Below, one piece after another: positions 20,801-30,347 of a stretch of DNA of 64,000 bases; position 1 is the stretch's first letter, and each line of letters starts with the position of its first letter. This stretch comes from Flammulina velutipes (taxonomy: Eukaryota; Basidiomycota; Agaricomycetes; Agaricales; Physalacriaceae), in NCBI GenBank assembly GCA_011800155.1, contig JAALGH010000019.1, positions 83,206-147,205 on the forward strand. Direction: 5' to 3'. The translations under genes were made by a program, and so were the position numbers. The notes beneath the pieces are model-generated. The model made no database searches. It was not told the DNA's origin and saw only the letters and a list, made by a program, of their open reading frames with translations.

Positions 20801-21096
20801 TGGAAGGCTGGGATTACAGGATTGGAGACTGAGGTGGAATTCCATGATACAATACTTGGATTGGGTTCAGATACAGATTAGAGCATACTATAATTGAAGT
20901 GATTGATTCATCGCTATATTTTCGTGGCCATATGATGTCTATGAACGCTGTATGAGGTGGTCGTCAATGTGGTCGTCGATGTGACAAGATGTGACGGATG
21001 ACACGGTTTGACCTCAACCGGGTTTAACCACATTGGGGTTAAACCCGGATCAAACCCCTTAACCTTTTGGTCAAACCACGATTAAGCCCAACACTA
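17850..21096 (+). mobile_element. hAT element 2, 3,247 bp, with terminal repeats and 8-bp target duplication
   Basis: The left end is CAGTGTTGGGC and the right end GCCCAACACTA, an 11-bp terminal inverted repeat with one mismatch. Subterminal GGGTTTAACC / GGTTAAACC words appear at both ends (17900-17950 and 21020-21050). The target duplication is TTCATAAC (17842-17849) versus TTCGTAAC (21097-21104), 7 of 8 matching. The single difference suggests some age. The insertion lies in a coding exon of KDZ copy B. Confidence 0.9.
18036..20881 (+). pseudogene. hAT transposase 2, with an in-frame stop
   Basis: The N-terminal zinc finger is BED-like (CWCKPC ... MWKHLVKGCRH, in exons 1-2). The core has CDGWKNVSKTSLITS (first acidic residue, about 18897), WCTDASGESSKMRRLL (second, about 19130), VDCWAHQINLIVGD, and a C-terminal dimerisation domain PNSTATEHLFSQFGI ... 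KHRNRLNPEK (about 20340-20420). A TGA at 19451-19453 replaces the Arg codon in the conserved T-R-W-T-S-H-Y motif. A single C-to-T change from CGA explains it. Otherwise the protein is complete to its stop at 20881. Probably inactive unless the stop is spliced out or read through. Confidence 0.8.
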
Positions 21097-22641
21097 TTCG
21101 TAACACTGCCCATATTAAATCTTGGAGAGCGGAATGGGCGTACCTTGGGACGAAGGCTTGTGAATGGACAGAGGACGGTAAGGATGTGATCAGCCCCTAC
21201 AAGCACCGCACGCTCCAAAGTATGTGTTCCCCTCAACATCGTCAAATACTCCTGACGATTTCTGTAGTGCCATCAATAGATGAGGCTATAGCGACCTACA
21301 ACAAGAACCCCATCGTCATGCTGTGCCTTCCTGGGGACAAAAAAGTGAACCGAAGTGGGGAGGCTCTATCCCTTCTAATTGATGGGCTTAAGCTCGAGAA
21401 AGAACAGTACATTGAGTTAAATATGATCGAGCCAATGGCTAACGTTGACGTTAGACGGGACTTACGACACTTGATTAATAAGGTGTCGAAGTACCCTTCC
21501 CTTACGGAGAAGGAATTGATTGCGCGAACACGTCTCAATCTAACCGGTCAACTTGAAGTTTGGATACAGCGAGCCACGAAAACTATCGCTTCATACATTT
21601 TTCTTACCGATGAGGCCGACTTCCATGGTCCACAGCTTACGGAGGGTAACACAGAAGATTGGTCCCTAGTTTTGCCCTCTCATCTTTCCCCAACGGAACG
21701 CCAGGCAGTCTCCTTCTTGGTCGACGTGGAAACCAAGCTGAGAGAAGGAGCTGTGTATGAAGCTGCGCGGATGGCAGTGATTATGGCTGATGCGCTTCGG
21801 AAGTTCGCTTCAGACAAAGTTTTGCATGGGGAGGAGGTTGCAGAAGTCATGGCCCGCCTAACAGCGGGTATAGCTACGAAGTCTACATCTGCGTTACGAC
21901 AGCTGGAATGGGAAAGAAACAAGGCGATTGGCGATTGGAACGCACATAGGTCAGCGCTGGACCGTATGGGAACCTTAGACCAGTCCATGTTGAAGGGCCT
22001 CCCGGAGATGGTGAAGAAAGATACCTTCCGAACCAGATCTGTAGATGGACCACGGCTTCCCGGAGATTCTCATATTCACGAAACGTCTGGTTACCAACAT
22101 GTACGAGCAATTGCAACCCAGGATAAGGCGGCAAACAGGCCAGATTCCCGAATGCAGAGAACGGTCAGCGAAGGATAGAGGCAGACGTCTCTAGGAAGAG
22201 GTCCAGGGCCGCTGATGACAAAGGCGACCGCCGTGGTACGTCTGCAGTTAATGGTTTTCTATAACTGCTGATTCTCCGTAGCCAAACCTCAGAAATTATT
22301 GAAGAGTCGCAATGAACCTACGGACTGGTTGCATGAGCTCACCATTCGGGGAAATAAGAACGCTTCGGAAATCGAGGAATGGCTTGTAGACGGTTTGTTT
22401 TTGTGGTTCACCTTACTGACCCTATCTAACAAGACCCCTAGGTGAACAGGTTCAGTTCTTCAGGTTAGAGGCCGAAGCTCTTCGGTTTTTGGAGAAGGTG
22501 GAAAAGACTCAAAGTGAAATGCTTCGATGCATACGATCTTGGACTGTAACCCAAAAGGCTTGGTCGGAACGTGCCGTTCACTACCGCGCTGATGTGCAGT
22601 GTAGAAGAACGCCACAAAAACACACACAAAACATACACTAA

Positions 22642-24317
22642 CAAGTCAATGGTGCGATGCGGGAAAGTCCGATGTTTATAGCGGGATTTCACGTTATAGT
22701 AGCAATCGTTCATTTTGTAATAGGTGGTATGGGACGGGTTCTTGTTCTTTGTATCTTTGTTTTATGGGACTGTTTCTCTCTATCTTCTGCTCAAAATGCT
22801 TATACTAGTTCGACGGGGTAACAGGGATCTGATCTTAAACTGAGTTCTAGTTTGCCACTAAGTCACAGGCCGATTGGGATGTGTGTAAAGAGACCTAATG
22901 AGGCTCTTCCCAGGCCAACAACCTTCAACCACACTAGGGAGCGGGAGCTCTGGTATCTATCTGTATAATCAGGACTCTCCAACAACTAGTCGGGGCCTGA
23001 ATAGATAGCCTAGCACAGTCTGAACCACACTTGTATGGGACTTGGGACTCCAACCAGAGTTGGTAGGTTCTTTAGATGGAATTTCCCGCGGAAACTCGGA
23101 TCGTTTGAATCGCAAAGGACTTGGCTTCAACTTCTTTAATATGGGAAGTAGCTCCAATGAGTTCTTAGATCTTTGGTTCTGTTTCTTATTTCCACCTATC
23201 TAACAGTGGTTCTTTTTCTAACTAAATCTTAGAGTCTATTCCTCCAGTATATACGGCTTGTGGGCTGCGGATACGGGGGGCGTAAGCTACTGTAAATAGT
23301 ACAAACGAGCTAGCTTTATAGTGTTTTCTATATACATCTGAATAAGGATATAATACCGAGTCCGCTGGTTCGGGGGAATATTCCGACTGGATGTACGGAA
23401 TATCCCTCTAATGGTGCCCTTGGCATTGCTGCCTATTCGTTCTGGCTTCTATTTGCTTTGAATCCAACCAATGGTGGCGCCGTAACTGAGTTTGCAGTGG
23501 CGCCAGGTTGTTCCTTGTGCTTGGAAGCTCCACTATTTCACCGTTTCCACTATTATTAGCGGCCGAGTCCTCTCTAGCAGGAACTCTTAGCCTTTGTTTG
23601 TATTCTTATTTCATACTACGAGTCCGAGTAGTACCGACTAGGTTTGGTATACTGGACGCGCAAGTATGTTCTTAGTATCGTGTTCGGACTTTTCCGGTAG
23701 TACTCCGGAAAAGCTATCGTTGTATCTTTACGAGTTGTCGATAGTACTCGTATTGTAGGTCCTTGTAACAATTTACTTGTGGATCCCGAGAATCGATCAG
23801 GAACAGTCCACCGGAGTAAGTCGATCGGTGATCGAGCAGTATCTTTTGAAAGCCTAAAAGGTTACCCTGACTCCTGAGTCTCCTATGTAATATCCCGACG
23901 TCTGAGTAGTGTGAACATTTGGTTTGCTAGTCCAGCCAGCGTTTAACTGCTTGCTGGCGTTGCATCTCTTTATGTAGAGTTTCCTTGTGTAAGGGTAACT
24001 CGCTGAATTCCGTTAAGTAATTCGGAGTTTCGCGCGTTCAAGTGTATTTGATCACGATGTCTCCATCGGGGTACTTTTGATGATGATATTCAAGATCGTC
24101 ATGTGTGGTTTGGCTATACCTACACGCCCTTCAGTGTGTGGCGCTTTTCCGACGAATCTTAGGAGTTTTCCGGTCGTACCACGGAAACTCCTTACACTGT
24201 ATTGTATACGCGTTTCGGTCTGTAACTAGAGGTTCTCGTACTCATAGGTTCGTTCTATCACTAAGAATGCTTCTTAGAATCACAAATTTTGGGGTCTTTT
24301 GTACTTGCATTAATACA
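22642..24317. other. Long stretch without a recognisable gene, possible retroelement remnant
   Basis: No ORF over ~90 codons fits a known family. Near 23470 the sequence reads CCAATGGTGGCGCCGTAAC, resembling a tRNA primer-binding site behind an LTR. ACCTATCTAACA (about 23194-23205) could be an LTR edge on the other strand. I could not pair these into LTRs, so this is only a suspicion of a decayed LTR element. Confidence 0.3.
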
Positions 24318-24665
24318 ATGCGCATCAGCGCAGATGACCAAAACGGACATGCTACCTTTGCTTGCCAACAAGCTCACATGCACAAGGAGATGATAGGATG
24401 GATGAAGGACAAACTTTATTCGGCTGGTTATGGGCACCTGCTCTTTCTTCCTGAAGGCCAACCTTTTTGGAAACACATCGAAGCTGTGCGGAAAGGGAAA
24501 AGTCCTCTACGAATGACCGTTGAGGAGCTAGTGGAGAAGGAGTATGTTCTTCCCGAAGGATTAGCAGAGCGAGTCCAAGAGGAACGTCTCGCCAGTGAGA
24601 AACGCAAAAAGTCTCGCGCCAATAGGAAGGAAACGCCGAAGCAGTCGTCTGATAAGGAAGGGTAA
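24318..24665 (+). CDS. Hypothetical ORF, basic C-terminus (~115 aa)
   Basis: The open frame starts further upstream, but the protein-like part begins at the ATG at 24318 (MRISADDQNGHATF). It contains a plausible helix (HKEMIGWMKDKLYSAGYGHLLF), a charged middle (RMTVEELVEKEYVLPEGLAERVQEERLASE) and a Lys/Arg-rich end. Composition is that of real protein rather than a shadow frame. No family recognised. It may be the tail of an older gene or retroelement in the preceding stretch. Confidence 0.35.
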   Translation: MRISADDQNGHATFACQQAHMHKEMIGWMKDKLYSAGYGHLLFLPEGQPFWKHIEAVRKGKSPLRMTVEELVEKEYVLPEGLAERVQEERLASEKRKKSRANRKETPKQSSDKEG

Positions 24666-24693
24666 ACAAGCAGACGTTTGATAATGTATACTA

Positions 24694-24936
24694 CTACAAG
24701 ATACATTCTACGAATTTCTCGCTATTGAGTTTGAGCTTGGGATAAGTTTTACCGTCTTGCGGTTGTAATGGCTCTGATTCGTCCGAGTCCTCGTCGAAAC
24801 AATGGACTGCACCAAGGTGCTTCAGTTCGCCATCGTACACCTTGATAGTGAGATGGTCCTTGTGTGCATTCGACAGGCCAGGTTGTAATATTACCCAAAA
24901 GGTAGTGGTTGTAGCCACACAGGGCTTTGCCTTCAT
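24694..24936 (-). CDS. Small hypothetical ORF (80 aa)
   Basis: The ORF is convergent with the preceding one. It contains a beta-rich stretch (HLTIKVYDGELKHLGAVHCF) followed by an acidic DEDSDESEP run. Not recognised. It may be a fragment of a larger gene or chance. Confidence 0.25.
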   Translation of the reverse strand: MKAKPCVATTTTFWVILQPGLSNAHKDHLTIKVYDGELKHLGAVHCFDEDSDESEPLQPQDGKTYPKLKLNSEKFVECIL

Positions 24937-25213
24937 GTGTGGTTATAAACACTCAAATAAGCACAGTTTATTTCTCCCTTGTAATAATTATATTTAACTC
25001 CCTTATTAAAGTATTCTTTTAAAAGCTATCATTTTCGGGCTTCTCGGGCTGGCTTTTCAGCGGCAATTCCCGGCATTAACCCTCTGGCGCGCTATTGGGC
25101 AGATATGGCGGGATAGGCGCGGATAGCGGGCTGCTATGACCTCCAATAGTTCGGAAATGTCATTTTTATTCATTATTCTATTCATTTTACCAGTGTATCA
25201 ATCAATAGAACAT

Positions 25214-25765
25214 CTACAAGCGCTGGATGCACTTCGTGCGCCACGGATGTACCAGACCCCAGCAAATCCCGTGTGTACCCAAAAGTACGGGAATGAGCAA
25301 AAGCGGCGGGAACGCGCCGTCCAAATGCTTTAAAAAATGACATTCATACCGGCAAAAGGGAGTTCACAATGTATCTAGTGTAATTGAGGCCATATCGTAC
25401 CCAGAAGCGCTGGATGTGCTTCGTGCGCCACGGATGTACCAGACCCCGGCAAATCCCGTGTGTACCCAAAAGTACGGGAATGGGCAAAAGCGGCGGGAAC
25501 GCGCCGTCCGAATGCTTTAAAAAATGATATTCATACCGGCAAAAGGGAGTTCACAATGTATCTAGTGTAATTGAGGCCATATCGTACCCAGAAGCGCTGG
25601 ATGCGCTTCGTGCGCCACGGATGTACCAGACCCCGGCAAATCCCGTGTGTACCCAAAAGTACGGGAATGGGCAAAAGCGGCGGGAACGCGCCGTTCGAAT
25701 GCCTCTGGATCTAATACACAGTCGTCGGGGCAATATTGCGCCCAGAAGCGGTGGATGCGCCTCGT
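25214..25765. repeat. 187-bp tandem repeat, about three copies
   Basis: The landmark GCGCTGGATG starts at 25220, 25407 and 25594, an exact 187-bp period. A degenerate, shortened start follows near 25749. Each unit holds GTGCGCCACGGATGTACC, a CAGACCCC(A/G)GCAAATCCC segment and GGCGGGAACGCGCC. The copies differ by only a few bases. The same small frame recurs in each unit but is not likely to be coding. The array ends next to the 3' end of the family 1 gene at 25864. Confidence 0.85.
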
Positions 25766-25863
25766 GCTTTACAGCGCAGCAAGATATACATTGTACATAT
25801 AGGTCATGATACAAAATAACAATAACATATGTATGCAATGATCAAGAAAAAGTCCGAGGTAGA

Positions 25864-27990
25864 CTACACTAAACACGATAGAACCCAACCTACATCACTC
25901 AACGCCCGAGACCAGTCACTTAAGTCTGTCATACAATCTACTGCTACCTCCCCCCACCAGCCGAGCGCCATCAGCACGGAAAGAAATCCGTTGATTCCAC
26001 GTGTGTCCAAAGGTCCCCAAGATTTGTCGCCAGCATCGGGACGGTGTTCGTTAATGACATGTATGTCGCCTATTTTCACTCCGCGCCACGTTGGCTGAAT
26101 GGAAATCCACCACTGCCAAAAGTCTCTTGAGAGGGCTGTGTGCTTCTTCGACGAAAAATCGTCCTCCCTGGAGCGTCCTCGGGCAATCCAAAAGGTGACC
26201 CAACCGGGTCGTTTGGTAGCGGGTAGAAAGGGGAGGGGATCGGGGAACTTCGCAGGATCCTGGGTTTCTAATTGTACCCAAAGCTTGATGACCTTTCGGA
26301 AGTTCACCGGCACGTCAAAAGCCAGGAGTCGTTCTTCGGCCCGTGCGATCCAATCTGGGAGCAACCTGATCTCCTTCTCGGGAGGAGCGGGAGGAGGAGT
26401 AGGAGGAGGAACGGGAGGAGGAGAGGCCGAGGGAGGAGCAGGAGCAGGAGAGGAGGCCGAGGGAGGCACGCTCGAGGGAGGAGCGGGAGAATTGCCCGAC
26501 GCTGCTCTTGATCCTCTTCCTCTCCCTGGCATCGCCCTAGTCTCAGTGGGACCGAGTGTCTGATTGTCGGGTTCGTAGTCCTCGTTGTCGTCCAAAACCG
26601 AACCTCGTTTCTTGGCGTTCGAGCCCTCCAGATTCGTGTCGGCAGGGCGCTTGTGTGCTGAGGATACATGGAGGGGAAGTGGCGAGGCGGTAGACAGGAC
26701 TGGGAGGGCTTCCCCAACAGTGTTCCAAGGCTTGGGTTGTCTCATGAACGAGGGCATGGTCTGGGACACGGCGACTGTCGGAAGTGTGCGCTTCTCTTGC
26801 TCACTTATGGCTAAAAATACATTAGCACACATTACGCGTATGGCCTGAACACGCACTGAAGCATTCCATGGCGAACTCGCCGAACGCTGTTTCGACTATC
26901 TTGCGACGCCTCTTCCCGCGTTCACCGCCCACCATATCGAACGTCTCCGGGATAGCAGCCTTGTTCGCTCCCGCGTGCACTCTAGAATATAGCGTGAACA
27001 AAAATGCAAGGGAATACAAAACCTGCACTTACGAGATGACGTTCACTTGGCCACCTTTCACAGGTTCCGGGCCAGCCCAAATTATAGAGACGTTGCCACT
27101 CGTGAGGATGGCCAACCCTTTGATAAATTCCTGCATCGTATTCGCCAGGTTATCAATGACTCTGAGAAAAGTTAGTGAAGGACAGGGTATGAAAGAAAGA
27201 AAGTGACGCACTCTTGGGTTTCCACTGGACCAAGAGGAGTAAGAGGACCGCTCAATGCCTCCTTTGCCCGCGCTACCGCCGCTTGATCCTCCCGGGCCCG
27301 CTCCTTCCACACTGCTTGCTCATCAGCCGGTAGCGCTTTGAACGCTGCCATCGAATGAGCTTGCGCCTTCGCCACACGTCCCCTCTGTGAGCTAACGCAC
27401 TCCTCCTCCACTTCCTCGTCCACATCGACTCGAACAGTCCCGAACTCCTCTTTTGACCACATTTGGAAGGGAGTAAGACCTCGACGACGTTGCCCTTGGA
27501 GCTTGACGCCCGACACCTTGGCGAGGAGGGCAGCCAGTGGATTGCGAGCGATGTCTGCCTTCGTCATGCGCGCGATTGGGTCTGCTGACCCCCAACGATT
27601 CTCAAAGAAGTTTTCGATGCCCTGCGGGAGTCAGAACAAAATTCTATGCAAAGAAAAAAAGGCTCACCTTCATCAGGCGACCTAAAGCCTGTCCTTTGAG
27701 CGCCATATCTTCCTCGCTGAGTGACGCTTTGTCGTAGACCGTGCTATCATCCGGCTCCTGGTCCATAGGCAACCACCATGTAAATTTCTTGACGAAAGCG
27801 TTGACGACTTCGTGGGCGTATTCAAAACCTGTGTTTCGGCCTTTGCGTCGTTTCGCCCGATGTGCATCTTGGTGGCTGTTGAGAAACTCCAGCCGCTGAC
27901 CCTTGGCCCAATTCCGGCGAAATGGAGATACATCCCTGTATCAATGTTAGGATGATCCGAGAACAGAATATCAGATACATACACTGCCAT
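25864..27990 (-). CDS. Family 1 large protein, copy 1 (HMG-like, multi-exon)
   Basis: Exon 1 is only ATGGCAGT (27990-27983). Exon 2 (27935-27668) holds the family motif NWAKGQRLEFL and KKFTWWLPMDQEP. Exon 3 (from 27621) has a Trp-rich start (ENFFENRWGSADPI) and an HMG-box-like segment (LTPFQMWSKEEF ... FKALPADEQAVWKERAREDQ). The next exon contains IIWAGPEPVKGGQVNVIS. A Pro/Ser/Ala low-complexity linker leads to a C-terminal domain with DFWQWWISIQPTWR, SWGPLDTRGINGFLSVLMALGWW and DVGWVLSCLV. The same domain order is found in the genes at 30348 and 54740. HMG-like basic content suggests DNA binding. No known family assigned. All junctions read in phase, so the gene looks intact. Confidence 0.75.
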
Positions 27991-28195
27991 CTCGAAGGAT
28001 CCAGGTTGATGTGATGTTAGGTTAACCGTTAGAGTTGTCGAACGAAGAGAGGGGCAGGCTTTTCGTGTAGTTAGCTTACCTCTTCGGCTCAGCAGTACAA
28101 AGTCACATCGTTAGAACGCCGTCGAATCGTACAGAATAATGGAGCCACGTGTATTCAACTAGTTGCCGACGTCTACAGGCCAAAGCAGAAAAAAA

Positions 28196-28575
28196 TTAGG
28201 CAGGCACCACCTTCCACAGACGGCTCATCCCCGGCTGGGGTCCAGGCAATCCAGGAACGTCGCTGTAATCCTGCTCAGGCTCCAACTCAAAGTTCCTCGT
28301 CGCCGTAGCCTTCCTCCCCGTGTGATCCACCATGCAAAACTCTGTTTTGAAACGTTGCTCGAACTTGTAGATGTCCTCGCAGAGGTTGTGGCGCGCGTAG
28401 ACATACTCGTAGTAGTTGTTGATGAGCTATTGCGTCCGTGAATCAGTAATAGCAGCGCCATGGTTAACTCAGACGTACCTCGCGCAATTCGATCATCTTC
28501 GCGCCCTTGGTCGCCATGACATCCGGCGGCAGGGTGTTTTCATCGTAGGTTGTGCCGGCAATGAGCTCAACCCTT
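28196..28575 (-). pseudogene. 3' part of an unrecognised two-exon gene
   Basis: The exon at 28549-28477 (TLPPDVMATKGAKMIELRE) joins across an intron to LINNYYEYVYARHNLCEDIYK. The frame then runs through KTEFCMVDHTGRKATATRNFELEPE to a stop at 28196-28198. Composition and splicing look real. The 5' side is cut by a small repeat element at about 28579 and no start was found. Function unknown. Confidence 0.5.
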
Positions 28576-28578
28576 GCT

Positions 28579-28705
28579 GTAGCCTTTGACTGTCCCCCAC
28601 TGGTTACATCTAGTGGGCCACTTGGCAAATTTCCCAGTTACAACCAGTCAGTTTGACCCCAACCTACTGGCTGCAACCAGTGAATCACAGTCAAAGTGGT
28701 AATAA
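28579..28705. mobile_element. Probable small inverted-repeat element (~125 bp)
   Basis: The left side reads CCTTTGACTGTCCCCCACTGGTTAC. The right side, in reverse complement, reads CACTTTGACTGTGATTCACTGGTTG. The two ends match at roughly 20 of 26 positions. No clean target duplication was found. It abuts the broken gene to its left, so it may have disrupted it. Confidence 0.4.
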
Positions 28706-28885
28706 CCCTTTCTTTCTCTATTACTTATTGGAATCCCTTAACCGTAATTCAAGAAATGTGTTTTCGCATTGATTAAAAAATAGAAATACAGGGATGTAAT
28801 AAAAATAACGTTAATAAAGTAAATATCGCGTATATAAATGTTCATTGCGGCAAAAATCGTTTCGTCAGAAGCGTCCGTATATTGG

Positions 28886-29305
28886 CTAGTCAGAGGATCC
28901 AGCGTCTCCATCCTGTACGGCCGTGGGGTCCGCAGCACCACTATCCACTGGAGCAGCCTCACCTTCGCCTTCACCCTCCACTGCCTCCTGCGCCTCAAGC
29001 TCCTGCTCCTCCTGCTCCTGCTCTTCGTCCTGCTCCCCATCCTCCTTCAGATCTATTCGGTCCTTGACTCTTGCCTTCTTCGCCTTGATCACTTTCGACC
29101 AAACCACTTCGCAATTTGCAGCGAGCGTCTCGTAATTGTCGGCCTGCCGCTGCCCATAAGCGGAGATGCCTTCAAGCAAGGCCGTATCATCCAACCCTGC
29201 CCATCCCGACGTGCGACCTTGCCAAGCGGTGACTTCGTGGCGGAACGAAAGTAGAGTCCTTCGCTTCTCTTCGCGTAGGGAGCCATAGCTGTAACCCTCA
29301 GCCAA
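28886..29305 (-). pseudogene. KDZ transposase copy C, C-terminal fragment
   Basis: The 139-codon frame matches the extreme C-terminus of KDZ proteins: a charged helix (EEKRRTLLSFRHEVTAWQGR), then the conserved tail ISAYGQRQADNYETL (compare KRAYAQRQAALRSKL in copy D) and VVWSKVIKAKKARVKDR. It ends in a Glu-rich stretch and a stop at 28886. The rest of the transposase is missing. Immediately upstream (29313-29375) is a palindromic GGGATGTATCCC element end. Confidence 0.7.
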
Positions 29306-30347
29306 AAGTCCAGGGATGTATCCCTACAGGTAAATGACAGTGCTGGGGTTACATCCCTACTGGGCTTGAAGGGATGTCACCACCACCACCACCACCACCC
29401 AGGCTTTGTCAGCCCTCCCGCCCCCGCCCTATGCTAGGCACACCAGGTACCGCCTTTGGTACCATTTCCCATGAACCGTCGGGTATTCCCGTTGCTTACC
29501 TACACGGTGTGGCGTAGCTTTTAAATAAATCATTTCGTTCCCGCGGATAGCTCCGGTCTCCGTATATCAGTATGATGTAGCCTCACCTTATGACTGTGAT
29601 GCAACAGTGTTGCATAGCAGGATAGCTGCTGTCCTGGCCATTGCCGCTGCCGCTGCCGTTGCTTACCTACGCAATGTGGCGCACATCGTAATAAATCTTC
29701 GTCCGGATAGCTCCGTCCCCCTAGTACCGCAACAAGTGTCTGCCGTCTGAGCGCTGTATAGCGTTAGTAGCTGGCTGGCCAGTACCGTTGCCTACCGGCA
29801 TCATGTGGTGCACGTTCCAATTATTTTTAGCCGCTACAGCCCCATCCTACCAGGGTGGAGCACCACATTGCACTGCATCTTATATTCACTGTTGAATCAT
29901 CCAGCCACTAGCCGTTGCCGCTTCTTACCGACCCAATGTGGCACAACCATCCAATCCGTTGCCACCCCGCGCAGCACCGTGCGGCGCCCAGTTAATAGCG
30001 CTACCTACCTCTAGGCCGTTAAATCAGCCTGTGCACGTGCACGGTTTTACCTACTTCTCAATTGTGTGAAGCTCACTTATATCAGGCTGTCCAATACCTA
30101 TAATCAAACATTATGTACTGTCTTACCCTATGCTATGAGCATGTCAACCTGTCCCGCCACTCCCTCAATCCCGAAAGAAGATTCATCCCGCTCACATTTT
30201 CTCCAAGTCCGTCTCATGACATCATCCGGCAGGTGCCGACATCCTGGATCCAGTAGAATCCAGAAACGTATATACTGTAGCTCTATTTCGACGATAACAT
30301 AGACGCCTACGGTACGTTGTTATGTTACCTTCAACCACTATCCCAAT
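29306..30347. repeat. Degenerate tandem repeats (~150 bp unit) and a CAC microsatellite
   Basis: A (CAC)n/(ACC)n run lies at about 29379-29400. Between about 29480 and 29950 a core reading GTTGCTTACCTAC followed by (A)TGTGGCGCA recurs at about 29490, 29660, 29790 and 29915, with TAATAAATC and GGATAGCTCCG behind the first two copies. The copies are diverged. No gene seen up to 30347. Confidence 0.55.

Larger units (their letters stand above)
14885..22641 (+). pseudogene. KDZ transposase copy B, disrupted by two nested elements
   Basis: Exon 1 (from 14885) encodes a Pro/Ser/Lys-rich N-terminus. After an intron, a CxC2-like cysteine cluster appears (PCSCDGQESC ... CEQC ... VCAQCFLDRH, near 15600-15690). 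The KDZ catalytic core follows: D in TLDGNFKQ (16450), D in YCYDSMCRY (about 16955) and E in HGETAEHFWA (about 17140). Coding then passes through an intron holding a MITE and an exon split by a hAT element (17850-21096). It resumes at 21105 (TAHIKSWRAEW) and continues with IATYNKNP, LPEMVKKD and a charged C-terminus ending at 22641. Removing the hAT and one target copy restores the frame exactly. Apart from an uncertain splice near 22178-22280 the remaining frame looks open, so the gene was probably intact before the insertions. Confidence 0.85.

Noticed and set aside
22690..23210. Solo LTR bounded by GTGGT-like direct repeats
   Set aside because: The flanking repeats do not align cleanly with TG...CA ends.
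25214..25765. CRISPR-like array
   Set aside because: The units are 187-bp head-to-tail copies without unique spacers, in a eukaryotic genome.
26099..26563. Gly-rich plus-strand ORF
   Set aside because: Antisense to the Pro/Ser-rich linker of family 1 copy 1. Gly/Ala runs are the complement of Pro/Ser codons.
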